NCBI GenBank assembly: GCA_963556195.1
Contig: OY744531.1
Span: 52,864,700 to 52,928,699, forward strand
Source of the DNA: Sepiola atlantica
Lineage: Eukaryota > Mollusca > Cephalopoda > Sepiida > Sepiolidae
Length of the DNA: 64,000 nucleotides
Reading direction: 5' to 3'
Both the position numbers and the translations under genes were made by a program. The notes beneath the pieces are model-generated. The model was not told where the DNA came from, ran no database searches, and was given only the letters and a program-made list of their open reading frames with translations. This document shows positions 1 to 13,267 of the stretch, in pieces. Every line of letters starts with the position of its first letter. The first letter of the stretch is position 1.

Positions 1-1315
1 TATCATTCATTTTACGGTTCATGTTATTCTAATTCGCAACACTGGTACATTTTTTGACGACCCGTTTCGCATATAGACGAACAATAAAAAGTAATATGTG
101 TCAATTCCGGATCTTTCCACTATGTGCTCTTCAGAAACCCAAAGATCACTTGAAAAATAGTTATAAGGCAGCAAAAAGAAGAAAAAAACAACTCACGCTG
201 AATACATTTTCCTTCGACGAAAAAAATAGACCTTACTACCCATTCAAGCAGCCATCTTTTTTTTATAATAAGAAATGTATTTCTGAAACATTGATCTATT
301 AATGTTATCAATATTGTGTAATAATTCTGATGCTGTATTTTTATTTTATTTATTTAACTAACTGAACGCAGCACAAAGGTATATGGTGGACCGGATTTGG
401 TCCGCGGACCGTAGTTTTGTGACTCTGTGATATGATTAAAAAGCTCGGAAGTAGCCAATCGATAGCGAGAGATGCTGTTCTTTTGGCAAAGATGAACTGA
501 ATGCCAAAGCCAACTGGATTGGTATACATTTCCGCTTCAACTCATCCCCTTTATCTAATTCCACTCCATGTTTTCCATAATGTAACAAACGAACAATGAT
601 ATCAGTTTGCTAAGTTGTTCGGATTATAGGACAAATACGTAAAAATATAAATAAATGAATAAATGAATAAATGAATATCAAAATCTTAAAGAAAATCAAC
701 AAGTTCAAAAACGAATCCAGCTAAAGCGAAAAAGCAGCTGTCAGCATCGGCAAGAAAAATACGAAAAATGGCGGGAACAGCTGCCATGTTGAAAGACCGG
801 AAAAATTTCTAAAAATGAAAAATCGGAGTTGGAGAAGTGGAAGATTATCATGCGACAACATGTGATACAGAGTTAATGGGATTCCGGTGAACAGAAATTG
901 TAAAACGGGACGGTTTATAAAAGAGACAGTTTTGCCAGTAATAGTGGGTTACCGCCCTTTGCACGTTCAATGATATTTACACTGAAAACAAGTTGAAATT
1001 CGATTCCCATAATAACGAATAACGAATAACGCGGCTACCTGCGTATAATTCTATCATGTGAAAATTATCTTCTTTTGAAATTGATTTCTTATTTTTTGAA
1101 AAATGAGCTTTCTTTTAAACCTAAAGATTGTTTTAATTTGAGGTTGTGCATTTATTAATTTGAAATTGATTATTTTTTTAATTACAAGTGATCAAGGGTT
1201 CACTTTTCAATTCAAATAGTTTAACTTCAAATATAAAAAAAGTAAAAAATATAAATTAAATTTGTACTTTTAATTTGAAGTAGAGATTTTCTAATGTGAA
1301 GTTCATTTTACTTCT
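1..1315. other. AT-rich noncoding DNA
   Basis: No convincing coding region, RNA gene or transposon terminus is visible. The only open frames are short and low in complexity. A short run of AAATGAAT-type repeats lies near 645-675. Confidence 0.6.
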
Positions 1316-1700
1316 TTGGCCTTTTGAATAGGAGCACAATGTAGTATCTATTCTGGTACTACACTCTATTGGGGCAATTTTTATTTTTATTCCAACCAGA
1401 GTGTTCCTTTTTGAGGAGCTGGATTTTTCACACATTGAAAACTGACTTTTAGTATAACTCTGCCCTCTGCAAGTAAATAAGGATTCCATTCATTGACCTT
1501 TTGGCCACGAGCAAAGTGTAGTCTCAGTTCAGAAACTACACTTCACAATTTCTGTCTTCGATAATCGAAAGAGAAAGACTAAGGAAATTTTATGTTTGCC
1601 CTTTTTCAAAGTTACCTATTTTGGGAGCTGGATTTGCTCCAATTTAAAACCCGACCTTGTGTCTACCTCTACCCTCGGATGAAGCAAATAAATAGAGACT
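1316..1700 (+). repeat. Two tandem, degenerate U2-headed SINE-like units
   Basis: Two ~180-bp units start at about 1316 and 1495. Each begins with a decayed copy of the U2 snRNA 5' end: GGCCTTTTG followed by GTAGTATCTATTC in the first, and GACCTTTTGGC followed by AAAGTGTAGT in the second. Both contain GGAGCTGGATTT and a CTCTNCCCTC-type tail. The second unit's tail (GACCTTGTG, then AAGCAAATAAA) resembles the 3' end of the SINE at 11,993-12,278 (GGCCTTGTG, then AGTAAATCAA). I read them as old members of the same or a sister family. Homology was judged by eye. Confidence 0.4.
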
Positions 1701-2049
1701 ATAAATTCTAAAGCCAAAAAGTGCAGAGCTACTTTTATCAATTTATTGTTTAACCAGTGTTGCCAACCTGAAAAATTGTAACATAAATGTCAGTTTATGC
1801 AATTTATTCAATAGTACGCTTTTGTCTCTATCAAATGAGATAGTGATTCACCCTTCCAAAAATATTAAGTTCATCTTCACGTGTCATTGCCAGGGGAATT
1901 CTTTTTGCTATTTTCAAAGAGCTATCGAGTAGTATTTTGGCTTGTCTTTAATTCTATCAGTTTTTTATTGGCAGTAGTTAACATTCTTTGAAATGCGTGC
2001 CAATCATAAGGAGTTTTGTTATTAATAGTTATGGTAGTATTATTATTAT

Positions 2050-2088
<39 letters not shown>

Positions 2089-4554
2089 GAGGAGGAGGAG
2101 GAGGAGGACCAGTGGAAATTTCACAGGACGTCCTATTGGCAACATTCTAAGAACGTGTTACAACATAATGCAAAGCGTTATATTCCTATATATGGAGATA
2201 GCATTTCCGAGATATATAATAGGACAAAACATATAATCTTCTATACGTTTCAAGTAATGAATAAAATGAACTCCATAGAGCTTGATCATATATGTTAAGT
2301 GCGAATTCAGACAGCACGATACACTTGTGCTTCTTTTTTAATCAAAATAGAATGCAATTTTTCAAGAAACCCCTATGCGTTTATTGTAATATTCAGCCGT
2401 ATACAAGCGGACACAACATTCCTTATAACCTTATATGTCCTGCGCTGTCTACCAAGATCCAGCCTATCGCCGCAATGTTTCATCCCTGTTCTTCTTTTAC
2501 AATTACTTCTACAGAATATGCTCCTACAAACTTACTGAATTGACAGCTCCTCCCCCAATGTAAAAAAAACCGACTAACTTCACTATTCACTGTACGGAGC
2601 ACAAGATGGCAGAAACTATTTCTATTCCAATAGTTTTTTCTCGGCTCACTTGCTTTCAGAATTCGCTTCCTGCTTCCTGCTTCCTCAACGTATCAATATG
2701 CAAAAATTTAAATGTAATGTGATCAAACAACTTGCTGTACCCCCACTTATGATGTCCCTTATAAGTTTAGCCCTTAATCACAGTAGCTCCTTACGACTTA
2801 GCGTCAATATTCCTTGTTTAATGTCAAATAATGTTTTTTTAAAAAGTATATATCTTCTGGTCTTCCATATTTTCCTTGCTACTTTTATTATCGTGTTATC
2901 GCACTCGTTTTAACATCATCTTTCAATTAAGAGATGGCATGCATCTTTATTCTAGCGTAATTATACTAACCACAGAATAAACTATATAGATCTCTTATGG
3001 ACGTGTTTGCTTCCTATGCTAGGCCACAAAGCATTCAAGCACATACGCACTTAAACCTTTCTCTTTGTTTCATTAAGCATTCCTACCTGAACCCTCTCCC
3101 CTTTAATCGCCTGCTATTTAATTTCTTCTTTCTGCCTTTTCTTGTTTAACTCCATGATCTTGTGTTCTTCCTTTCTTCTTTACCAACTCCATTATCTACA
3201 GACTGGTATTTGAGGTCACGAACTTTTTACACCTATGTGTGTAGACTCAGGCTTTATTACACTTGACATCTAACATGGATCAAACCATGTTTATAGAAAA
3301 CCGTGCTTTATATTGGCTCAATAATAAATCTGATCATTTTGCCTCTGATGATGTACTAAAATGAAGCATGTTCGTTAGGATCCTGAAGTTATATTTTGGT
3401 AATCTTTCTTTTACTATTTATCTTGTATACAAAGTAGAGACACTCGATTCCCCGTTTCTTTGACTTTAAAAGCTTTTTTTTAATAAAAGGCACATATTTA
3501 AATGTGTTTCGAAGTTAACATATAGTTTTCATTAGAAAATGTTCTTTGAAAATTCATTTCCAATCAATTTTAGCGTTATTAATACTTAACCTGGTTGATA
3601 TCATACTTTGGATTGGAAAATTTAAATAGATGATATTTGCAGCTTTAGGGGTGGGCCTCGTGTCATATTGATGATCCATTGAACCATCAAAATATATGCC
3701 TTCAATGACTAAAATGTATCGAGCACGTTACTGACTATAAATATGCCATCAGTTTTGCAAGCTCCACAGCGGAAAACTGATGCCTAGACACTCACACAGA
3801 CATATTTGCATGGTTATATAGATTAAGTAATTACTATTTTATATATTTGTATACTATTCTACTAAAGCTGAGTTATTCAACGTTTCTTTCCTTGGGGTGT
3901 TTTTCCTATATAAATGTTAAAATATTCTTCAGTTCTATTTTCCTTATTCGAATTACAACAATTAAAATAGAAGTTGTCAATTAACAAAATATATGTTAAA
4001 ATATTATTCAGTTTTGGGATTAAGTTAAGTTTTTTTTAAAAACCTATATTTTAATTGTTCTATTACTTATATCCTCTCTCATGTGTGTTGATTACACCAC
4101 TTTCCAATATGTGTAAATCCTTCTGAGAGCATTTGGAGAGAGAGAGAGAGAGAAAGAAACTGTTAATTTCTGCTAATTTATAGAGTGTGTTCGCACACGC
4201 CGTAAACACGTAAGTAAATAAAATAGTAAAACAATAGGACACTTTACTTCAATATTATCCATAAAGATAACACAGGAGCAAATATATTTATTAATGTTAG
4301 TGATGCAGGAAATATTATTTAATAGATATATCCAGGGACGGGTAAGGAAAGTGAAAATGTTTTGGTTCTAACCACAAAAAAGAATTGAACTCGTGATTGA
4401 AAGGGGTCTACAATAGTGCAGAAAATTATCCGATCTTATAAGTATCTACAATTACTTGAGTAGCTTTATAATGCCATCTAATATTATATACATACATTAT
4501 TAAATAATATATTATATACTAATATTATTAAATAATATATTATATATACATTCT
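1701..4554. other. AT-rich noncoding DNA
   Basis: No gene or recognisable element is visible apart from the microsatellite at 2051-2108 and a short GA run near 4138-4155. Confidence 0.6.
2051..2108. repeat. Compound microsatellite (AGT)n(AGG)n
   Basis: About 13 AGT triplets run directly into about 6 AGG triplets. The Ser/Arg-rich open frame over it is an artefact of the repeat. Confidence 0.95.
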
Positions 4555-5430
4555 CTTCTTTTTTCCATTTTACCTTCGTGTAATGTCTAAAAAATAAAGG
4601 GGTCCCTTCCTAAAGCTAACACTTGATCCTTATATGAGCCATATATATCTGTGTGTTCAACTATAGTTCTCCCTTGCATCTCAAACGCTGAGTTAGTAAA
4701 GAAAAGGTGACGAACATATTTTCCTTTTCTTAATTGACCAGTAAACTCAATTATAGAATATATTTTGTGTGGTCTCTTGGTCTTACCGAATTCCAGAACA
4801 AGAGATCATCTAGTCTGGTGAAATATCCAGCTGTGTTGTTTCTTGAAGTAACATCACTATAAGAAGGTGCACCATTCCTCGTATGAGTCAGTCTATAGCC
4901 GTTTTAAATGGATTTTGGGGCTTCGAATAATATTTGTTTAATATTTTGTCAGGGTTAACTTGTGAAGTATCCTCAAGTCATATATTTATATGTATTTATA
5001 TTATTCATTTTACTTCAGTTTAAATTCCCAGAAATCAAGGGGCCACTTCCTGGGGCTAACACTTGATTTATATATGAAATACATAGATATCCGAGTGTTC
5101 CATTTAAGTTCGCCTTTACATCTTAAAATTGTGTTAGTAAAGAAGTGAAAAACGTAAATTTTCCTCTCCCCAAATGACCAGTTAACTGCGGGATGGTATG
5201 TCTTTCTTGTGGTCTTTTGATTTAAGCGTATTCCAGGACAAGAATTCATCAAGTCTCGTGTAGTATCCAGCTAAGTGATGTTACTTATTGTTATCACCAA
5301 GAGTAAGTGCACCATCCTTTGCATAAGCCAGAGTATAGCCGTGTCGAGTTGATCTTATTTTGGCTTCGAATACTTTGTTAATTTGAATATTTTGTCAAGA
5401 TTTACCTGTAGGGTTAAGTATCCTCATGTC
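4555..5430. repeat. Diverged tandem duplication, period ~440 bp
   Basis: The segment around 4560-4990 is repeated around 5000-5430. Shared anchors in the same order include CTTCCTNNNGCTAACACTTGAT, GAGTTAGTAAAGAA or its variant, TGACCAGT, ATTCCAG, ATCCAGCT, AAGTGCACCAT or its variant, TATAGCCGT, and TTTTGTCA. No long open frame is kept in both copies, so I see no sign of coding. Confidence 0.7.
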
Positions 5431-6509
5431 AAGTTGTTCTGACAAACCCTTGTACAGAGAGATGAAAGACACCCGAAGCTCGGGTCTAGAAAGTAATTAA
5501 AAACCTCCTTCAAACTGTAAGTGTGTGTGTTTAAGTATGAATTTGCAATTGCTTACTACGTGATCAGAGTTTAGTAGTAGTGTGGCACGAGTCGTTTGAC
5601 GGGGCGGCAGACCTTTTCGGAACGTTTATCCTTGTCGCGGCATTCATGTGTCAGGATCTTTATCCTAGGGACGAATTGTGGCGAAACGTCGAACGAGAGA
5701 CGTCTGGCTGCATGTGCACGTAATTTACTCCTCGTTCTTACCAGTGAGCAATCATCGTGTAGACGATAATCGCTGTCGCCTTCTCTTCTGGAACCAGCTG
5801 GCGGGGAGGGACCTTCTGTGCTGCAAAAGAACCTTATTTGTAATAAGGAAAGAAACCATTTTTTCATTTTCTTATAAAAATAGATTTATTTCTACTGAAG
5901 ACATTGTTAAACCAAAGTGCAACGCGTCAAACGTGCGTGCGCCACCTTAAAAAGTTTTAGCTCGACTCTTTCGTTAAAATCTCTTTACCCGCTAAAGAGA
6001 GAGAAAGAGAGAGAGAGAGAGGGGGGAGTGAGAGAGAAGGAGAGAGAGAAGGAAAGAGAGAGACAGATCGAGAGAGAAAGAGAGAGAAAGGAAGGCGGAG
6101 ACAGAACCAGTCAAGGTACACCTGCTTCTTTGCGTCTCGGGTAATATGTTTTGAGTTTGTTTAACTAAAATATTCTGATCTGTGACCCCATCAACTGAAA
6201 TTTGTGATTGAATTGGTTTGACATTTATATTTCACTTGTCAGCTCTGGTGTCACGATCACACCGAGTACAGAATCTCTCTGTTGAACTTTCCTGCTTTCC
6301 CGAAATTTCAGCGCAAGTTTGGCACAAGGCCCACGAATGCAGTGGGGCGCCCTCAGCTCCCGAAAAGCTCACGCATTGTGCCACAGTAGTATTTAAATAA
6401 ACATATGGCAAGCAAGCTACGCATGAATTTATGTTTCTCCATTTTAGATGTTTTATGGAGCGAAACACAGAAATGTATATATAGTTAACTTGTCATATGT
6501 GTATTTTCA

Positions 6510-6512
<3 letters not shown>
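5431..6512. other. Noncoding DNA with a purine-rich GA tract
   Basis: A (GA)n-rich tract covers about 5996-6100. Nothing else is recognisable. Overlapping open frames on both strands at 5571-5950 resemble no family I know. Confidence 0.5.

Positions 6513-6579
<67 letters not shown>
6513..6579. repeat. Microsatellite (TA)n(TG)n
   Basis: A pure TA run of about 28 units is followed by a short TG run. Confidence 0.95.
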
Positions 6580-7215
<636 letters not shown>

Positions 7216-8330
7216 TGTTGCAGGGGTCCAATCACCGAGGGAGTTTTGTGTTCCAAACGCTTGGGCAGCGCCGGGTGTGACGCTTGGGAAGCGCCGCTAC
7301 TCAGGGTTGATCGGTCTTACAACTAAGAAAGTGGACGCAGGCAAATAGCGACAATGGCAAAGAAGAGAAGACACACGCAGAGTAACAGTTTAAAACATAG
7401 AAATGTATTTACCATAAAAGTAATAACGTGTGAAGGATAGATGAGGTGACGTCACTGAGAGCAGGGGAGGCTGAAACGACAGGAGTGACGTTACTGGAAA
7501 AGGGAAAAGCCTGAAATGAGGAAGCTGGAACCTGGACGGCAAGAAGAATGTTTTCAGAACCGGGACAGCAGAAAAGGCTGGATCGACAGAAACAGAATCC
7601 TGAACAGCTTGGTTGGTTACACGGAGATTTGTGTAGACGTCGCTAAGGTGTGATGAGGTGCTTCAGGTAGGTCTGCTGCGTGTGGTCGTGACCAAAGGCT
7701 GGATCTGTCGGAGTGAGCTGTGGGCCGCAAGAAAGTACTGCAGAACGCTGGGTAGCTGCTGGAGTATGCCATACTGCTGGTGAGGTCTACAGAACGCTGC
7801 AGGCTGCTGGAGAGTATTACAGATTGCTGGGGTAGCTACTGTTGAGTGGTGCACGGGTCTGGAGTCTGTTGGAGAGTGTTGAAGTCTGCTGGAAACTGGG
7901 AGAGACAAACTGGAATCAGGTGAATTGAGCAGGTAGTAGCAAAGTGTGAGAAAGTAATCGTAAATAGTTTGATTTCGCTAATCCTGAAAATGGCTGTTTG
8001 ATTGCTGAGAGAATCGTGGAGCTGCTGCAGCGTGCTGGAGTCTGCTGCAGAGTGTCTGACTGCTGGAGACTGCTTCAAAGCGCTGGACTCCTAAGGAGAG
8101 CTGTGCTGCGCTGCTGTATGGGAGGCTAGAAGAGGCAGACTGGAGTCAGGTGAATGGAGCAGGCAGTAAAAAGTGTAAGTTAATCGCAAGTAGTTTGATT
8201 TAGCTTCGAAAAGGCTGTTTGTTATTGCTGCTGCTGCTGCTGCTGCTCTTCAGCTTCCTGGCTCGACGACTGGTCCATCAAGTTGGAGGAGGCCGTCTCC
8301 TGGCCCTATGGCTGAGGTAAATTTTTGGTT
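7216..8330. repeat. Repetitive noncoding segment rich in CTGCTGG motifs
   Basis: Positions ~7660-8110 are a degenerate mosaic of GCTGGAGTNTGCTGNAGAG-type phrases. The pair GGAGTCTG and GGAAACTGG (7860-7890) recurs around 8036 and 8130. A (CTG)n tract of about 8 units lies at 8226-8249. The part 7221-7420 contains AGCGCCGGG and AGCGCCGC phrases. It could be a transposon or LTR fragment, but I found no matching second terminus. Confidence 0.45.
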
Positions 8331-11224
8331 AAAAACCTGGTGAATACATTTACAAAGAGATTCATTACAGCTGCTGGCTTGTTATTCAAGCAAATGATTA
8401 TAAATAATTCCTGGCGGAATTCATCGTGATTAAAATAGTTGCAGATTATGATTATTTCAAGATAAACGTTATTTTCATTATTTACAAAAAAATATACAAA
8501 TTGATATATTATATGTTTACTTATCGATGCGTGTACAACTCATTATACACCCGTCGGGAACCTAGGGTCTTGATCGGCTGCTGATAAACCCACTCAGACG
8601 CCGATATTTATTAAAAAGAGAAGTACTGTCACAGAAAGAATCAAAGGGACGGCTTAATTGCCTAAACACGTGAGAGAAAAGGAGAACACATATACATAGA
8701 CGGATAGTTTGTCTCGTTACACCTAGATACATGTACGCACCCCCTATTGAGGACGGCGCCCTGTACACGTACTCTCTGCTTGAAGTGTCGTCAAAAAAGT
8801 GATAGAAAATCTAAGTTCAGAAGTCACATGTTTTCGTCGACTTCCGTTTGTTCTGGAGTCACCTCTGACCCGAAGGTGTCACTTCAATTTTTCTATTCAG
8901 ACAACAGATTTCGTTATGTAGCATATGTAAGAAAACACCGTAGAATTTTCACGGAGTCCCGACAGTCCATTATATTCTTTTAAATGTGGCTTGTTTATTA
9001 TATATCAGGAAGGAGAATAACTTTTTGGTAGTGTGATAGTGAAACAATCATGGATGAAAAAATAAAGCTTGGGAAAAAGGAAAGATAAGCGAAAAAAGGC
9101 AAGAAAAAGAAGAAGACAAGAAAGAAAGAAAAAAGGAATGAAAAGACATCAGAGAGAATGTACAAGAAAGAGAAGAGTAAAATCATCAAAGAGAGAGAGA
9201 GAGGGGGGGAGAGAGAACGGTATAAATATATATGCACGACTCCTCACTTGCGATGATCCCTATAAATTTGTCCCCTAATTTACAGTAGCCCCTTACGTCT
9301 CGGTGGAAATGTGTTTTTAGGGGTTGAATAAAAGGTGTTAATTTTTATAATAAATAAATATAATGAACGTTAAAGAAAATTAAAAAAGGTAAGAAAGAAG
9401 AAAAATGAAAGAAAAATTAATTGTTGCATCGTCCATGTATTTGAATTCATAAGACACTCATAGATTGGCCAGTATGGCTGTTTTTCTTTGCCTTTTTAAT
9501 GCTCGTGTGGGTTAAGCAAAAGGTATACCCAATCACTGATTCTTCAAGAGTCACATGACAACACATATAAACTCTAACATATACACTCAAATATATAGGA
9601 TCCACGCTTCTTTTGTCATTTAACATATTACAGTCGACAATGATTAACGGTTGACTACACTATGCCACGAGCCCCAGACAACTATCTTCCTCCTACAACT
9701 GAAAGAGACAACAATTGCATGAGGCCCGAAGCGTGCGCACCTGTTAACAGAACACTTCTTCACATAAGATGAAGTCGCAAATTTGCAAATGATTATTCTG
9801 TATCTTCATCGTTTACTGTTTGTATATCCTTTTTTTACTTGTCTCTGTAAACTTGTGGAATTAATTTGCACAATTGTTATTCTTTTTCTTTAAAAGCTGT
9901 AGCTCTGATTCTACTTCTGCATTTATTTTCGAATACTACTCCTATTTCTCTTGTGTAAGTAGTGAACATTTTAGGGGTATCGGAAGCCCACACTTGTGTA
10001 TGTAATTGTACCACCACAGTGTCACAACACAGCATCAAAATAAAATACAGCACAACAACAGTTTAGAGTATGTACCTTTATTTAAATCATGACCAAGAAT
10101 AACATTTCGAAGCAGTGGCAACGAAATTATAATCGATATGTAGCCAAACTAGTATTTCCCAGGCCAAGGGAGTTGTGTCTTACGGGTAATCGAGACGTCC
10201 ACTCTTGCTTAAGTCTGTGTTCATTTTTACTCTTATTCACCCTAAATAAGGCACATTGCCTCTGAGACTTAGGGGTTGCTGTGAATTAGGGGCAATACCT
10301 ACAGTTACATCCTAAGTAGGGAGTTGAGCAGCGAGATGTCTGAGTTACATTTCTGCATGTACAGTCAGAGAAGCAGAGAACAGGGGCAGAATTCCAAAGG
10401 CTAGCAGTTCGAAGGAAACATCTATTAGAATAGAAATATTTCCGGCATCTAAGGACTATTACAGAGTAGGGGGTGCTGCTTGTTGAGATGGTCGGGGGTA
10501 TTTACGTCGAGGGGTGACACATGTCCCGCAAGTTCATCCTAGCATATTCAATTGAAGTACTTGTAAAACAAACATAGGGATGCAATATTGCGGCGATGGG
10601 ATAGGGGTTGGAGCTTGGTTGACAGTACGAGACCTATTAGACCGGAGACTGTTTTTATTTAACCCAGTCTAATCAGGAAAAGAGAGCCTTTTAAGCTTTC
10701 ACGTCTCGCTTGTGACGTTACAACACGAGAGTTACACACCATTGTCCCTCAATATACAGCATAATTAATGAAAGTATATTCATAGAATGGCTTAAAAACA
10801 GAAACTACTGAAGAAAGGGCGAGAGAATGTAGGAATAACAGGAAAGGAAATTAAATAATCAAGTAAATCTGTATGCGTTAGAATGGCACAACTTTGTTGA
10901 CCGGCGTGGTTCTGTTGTTGCCATTTTTGCAGGAGGGGCCACGTGAAGGTTGCCAACATCCCTAACTGAAAGTGATATTATGGAACCGACTGGTTTCGAA
11001 CTCGGCACACCCAAGTCGTCAGTCTGTGTCGTTATTCACTTCCCCCACCGTCACCTCCAGCGAAATGAACAAGTAAAGATAAAGAAATAACTGGTCAAAA
11101 TAAAGAAATTAAGAAGAAAAAGAAAAAAAAACTAATAAAAGAAAAGAGAATGAAAGAATGATCAGTCGAACATAAATAAGCAATAACGCATATGCTTAAG
11201 CCACGTCTATTGAATCAGCGCGTT
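8331..11224. other. Noncoding DNA, no gene recognised
   Basis: Mixed AT-rich and purine-rich sequence, with a GA/AAG-rich tract around 9050-9215. Several TTTATT-containing stretches (8600, 10,078) could be antisense poly(A) signals of decayed transposons, but no terminal repeats were confirmed. Confidence 0.5.
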
Positions 11225-11940
11225 TAGCGATGAAAACGTAGTTTCAAACATAATTTGACATATTGAGCAAGACGTTGTTTCAACCTTAAATGTGACAAAC
11301 CAACGAAAATTGAAATTGAAACTTAACCGTAACGGATTGGTGAAAATGTTATTTTAAGCTTAAGCGTGACAGACCGACGACACTGTTACTTCAACCGTCA
11401 GCCTAACAGACCAACGAAAATGCAAATTCAAACTAAAGCATGACAGCCTAGTGTAAACGTTATTTTATGTTTAAGCGTTCCAAACCGGCGATAATGTTAT
11501 TTTAAACGTAAGCCTGATAGACTAACGAAAGTGCGAATTCAATTTTCAGCCTGACAGACCAACGGTAATAAAAATTAAAACTTAAGCGTGACAAGCCAAC
11601 GAAAATTTTATTTTTAACTTCAGTGCAATGAAAATACTATTTAAAACTTAAGCGTGACACACCGACGAAACAGCTATTTAAAAATTTAACGTGAGCGATC
11701 AACAAAAATGCTATTTCAAATTTGCGTGTGACAACGGAAATTATAATTCGAACGTAAGTGTGACGGACTGACGTAAATATTATTTCAAACGTAAACATGA
11801 CCGACCGATGAAAATGTTATTTCAAACTTAAGCGTAACAGATTGAGCAACATTCTAATTAAAACTTTAACCTGACAGACTGAGGAAAATTCAATTTCAAT
11901 CAAGCGGGACAGACCGAACAACGTATCGAATCTATTATAC
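11225..11940. repeat. Degenerate minisatellite, ~45-50-bp unit
   Basis: About 15 imperfect units share the pattern AACTTAAGCGTGACAGACCG, then ACGAAAATG, then TTATTTCAAAC. The pattern resumes at ~12,300-12,345 after the SINE, so the SINE inserted into the array. Confidence 0.8.
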
Positions 11941-11978
11941 AGACGAAATGGTCCGTTGAAACTAAGATGCGCCCATTC

Positions 11979-11992
11979 TGTCAGCACGTGTA
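11979..11992. repeat. Target-site duplication, left copy
   Basis: TGTCAGCACGTGTA, identical to 12,279-12,292. Together the two copies bracket the U2-headed SINE. Confidence 0.85.
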
Positions 11993-12278
11993 TTGATTTA
12001 CTCCTCTCCAGGAGTTAGGCACAAGGCCAGTTTTTATCTTACCCCCACAAGTAAGATGTGACCCAAGGTCGGGTCGAGAGGTGGGGTTTAAAAATTTCCT
12101 GGGCAGCCACGAAAGAGGGGAGGCGAAGCCTGTGAGGGTGGACCTCCTAGAACTGCACAGGACAGACCCATAGACCGGCGTAAATCAAGCCCCGAAGGCC
12201 AAGACAATACCAGTCTATGGGGTGCAGTATCCATCGGAACAGATACTACACTTTGATCTTAGCCAAAAGGCCAAGTTT
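11993..12278 (-). mobile_element. U2 snRNA-headed SINE with target-site duplication
   Basis: On the minus strand it begins with a near-copy of the U2 snRNA 5' end (GGCCTTTTGGCTAAGATCA, then GTGTAGTATCTGTTC) with one extra A after GATCA relative to the highly conserved U2 sequence. After ~40 nt it departs from U2 into a 240-nt body that predicts nested stems: ACTGCAC with GTGCAGT, and CCATAGAC with GTCTATGG. Between them is a GGCC-TTCG-GGGC type loop. It ends in GGAGAGGAGTAAATCAA rather than a long poly(A). A 14-bp direct repeat flanks it exactly. Compared with the copies at 22,179-23,178 it lacks ~60 bp around the GGCGCC domain. It is noncoding and presumably mobilised by a LINE. The head is probably not a functional U2, because the Sm-site region and later U2 stems are absent. 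Confidence 0.75.
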
Positions 12279-12292
12279 TGTCAGCACGTGTA
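12279..12292. repeat. Target-site duplication, right copy
   Basis: Identical 14-bp partner of 11,979-11,992. Confidence 0.85.
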
Positions 12293-12345
12293 GCGATGAT
12301 AATGGTATTTAAAACTAAAGCGACACACCGACAGAGATGTTTATA

Positions 12346-12970
12346 AAGATCCGTGGACGATGCCACAAAAAGTAGGAAAACAGAAACAATTATAATAATG
12401 AATATAGTTTCGTTATATTAAACTAATAAATAGCGAAAGAAAAAAAAACGTTGAAAGTTTATTTTTAATGAATGAAGATAGGAATGAACGAAGAGAAAAC
12501 GTAGAAGGAAAAGATAATCTAAGTTGAAAGAAAAAGAAATATTGGCGAATGAAAGATGCGAAGGAAGTGAAAAAAGACAAGAGTTCGGGAAATGTATTCA
12601 GAAAATGAAACTGAGTGATGAGAGGGAAACCTTTTGGGAATTGAAAAGAAAAGAAGTTATTCGATGAGAGAAAATAAATGTTTTAACGAAACTGAAAGCG
12701 AAACACGACTAGAGTTGGGAAATGAGTGCCACTGTGGGATTTTCCGAACTTAATTTAATAAAGCTTTTTGCTAAGTGTCGTCGATATTGGTATGGATTTT
12801 GATCCATTTTATGATTGGAAAGCCTGCAGCTTGGAAGCTGATACGAGTCGAATGTGGGTCGTTCCGAAGGAAGACGTAGGACTGCAGGGTGAGGAAGAGG
12901 CCGGCGACAATAGCAGAAGAGATGGCTTCGAGTTCAAAATGATATAAAGAGGGCAAAAGCTGTGGAATTT
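12346..12970. other. Purine-rich AT-rich noncoding DNA
   Basis: A-rich and AAG/GAA-rich on the plus strand. No element was recognised. Confidence 0.5.

Positions 12971-13008
<38 letters not shown>
12971..13008. repeat. Microsatellite (GTA)n
   Basis: About 12 GTA/TAG triplets. The Ser- or Leu-rich antisense frames here are artefacts. Confidence 0.95.
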
Positions 13009-13010
<2 letters not shown>

Positions 13011-13244
13011 AGAGAAAAGAAAAAGAAGAACAACAACAACGACGACGAGAGTGACAACTACATAGGAAGCAGAAGGAAAGAAGGTGGAATAAAAAGACAA
13101 ATAATTAATAGCCGGAGTATAGGTAGAAGAAAAACAAAAAAGTAGAAGAAAATTGATAAAAAAAGAAGAAACATATAAGAACAACGAAAACAAGAAGAAA
13201 AAAGTAAAAAAAGACAAAGAATGAATATAATGATAAGTAGGTAA

Positions 13245-13267
13245 AGAAGAAGAAGAAGAAGAAGAAG

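Noticed and set aside
5571..5950. Small gene (98 aa minus or 90 aa plus)
   Set aside because: The two frames overlap antisense, neither has a recognisable domain, and there are no splice or regulatory signals to support either.
7216..10760. Solo LTRs suggested by TG and CA ends and antisense poly(A)-like TTTATT
   Set aside because: No paired LTRs, no target duplication and no primer-binding site could be confirmed by eye.
10980..11040. tRNA-like B box on the minus strand (GAGTTCGAAACC)
   Set aside because: No cloverleaf can be drawn around it.
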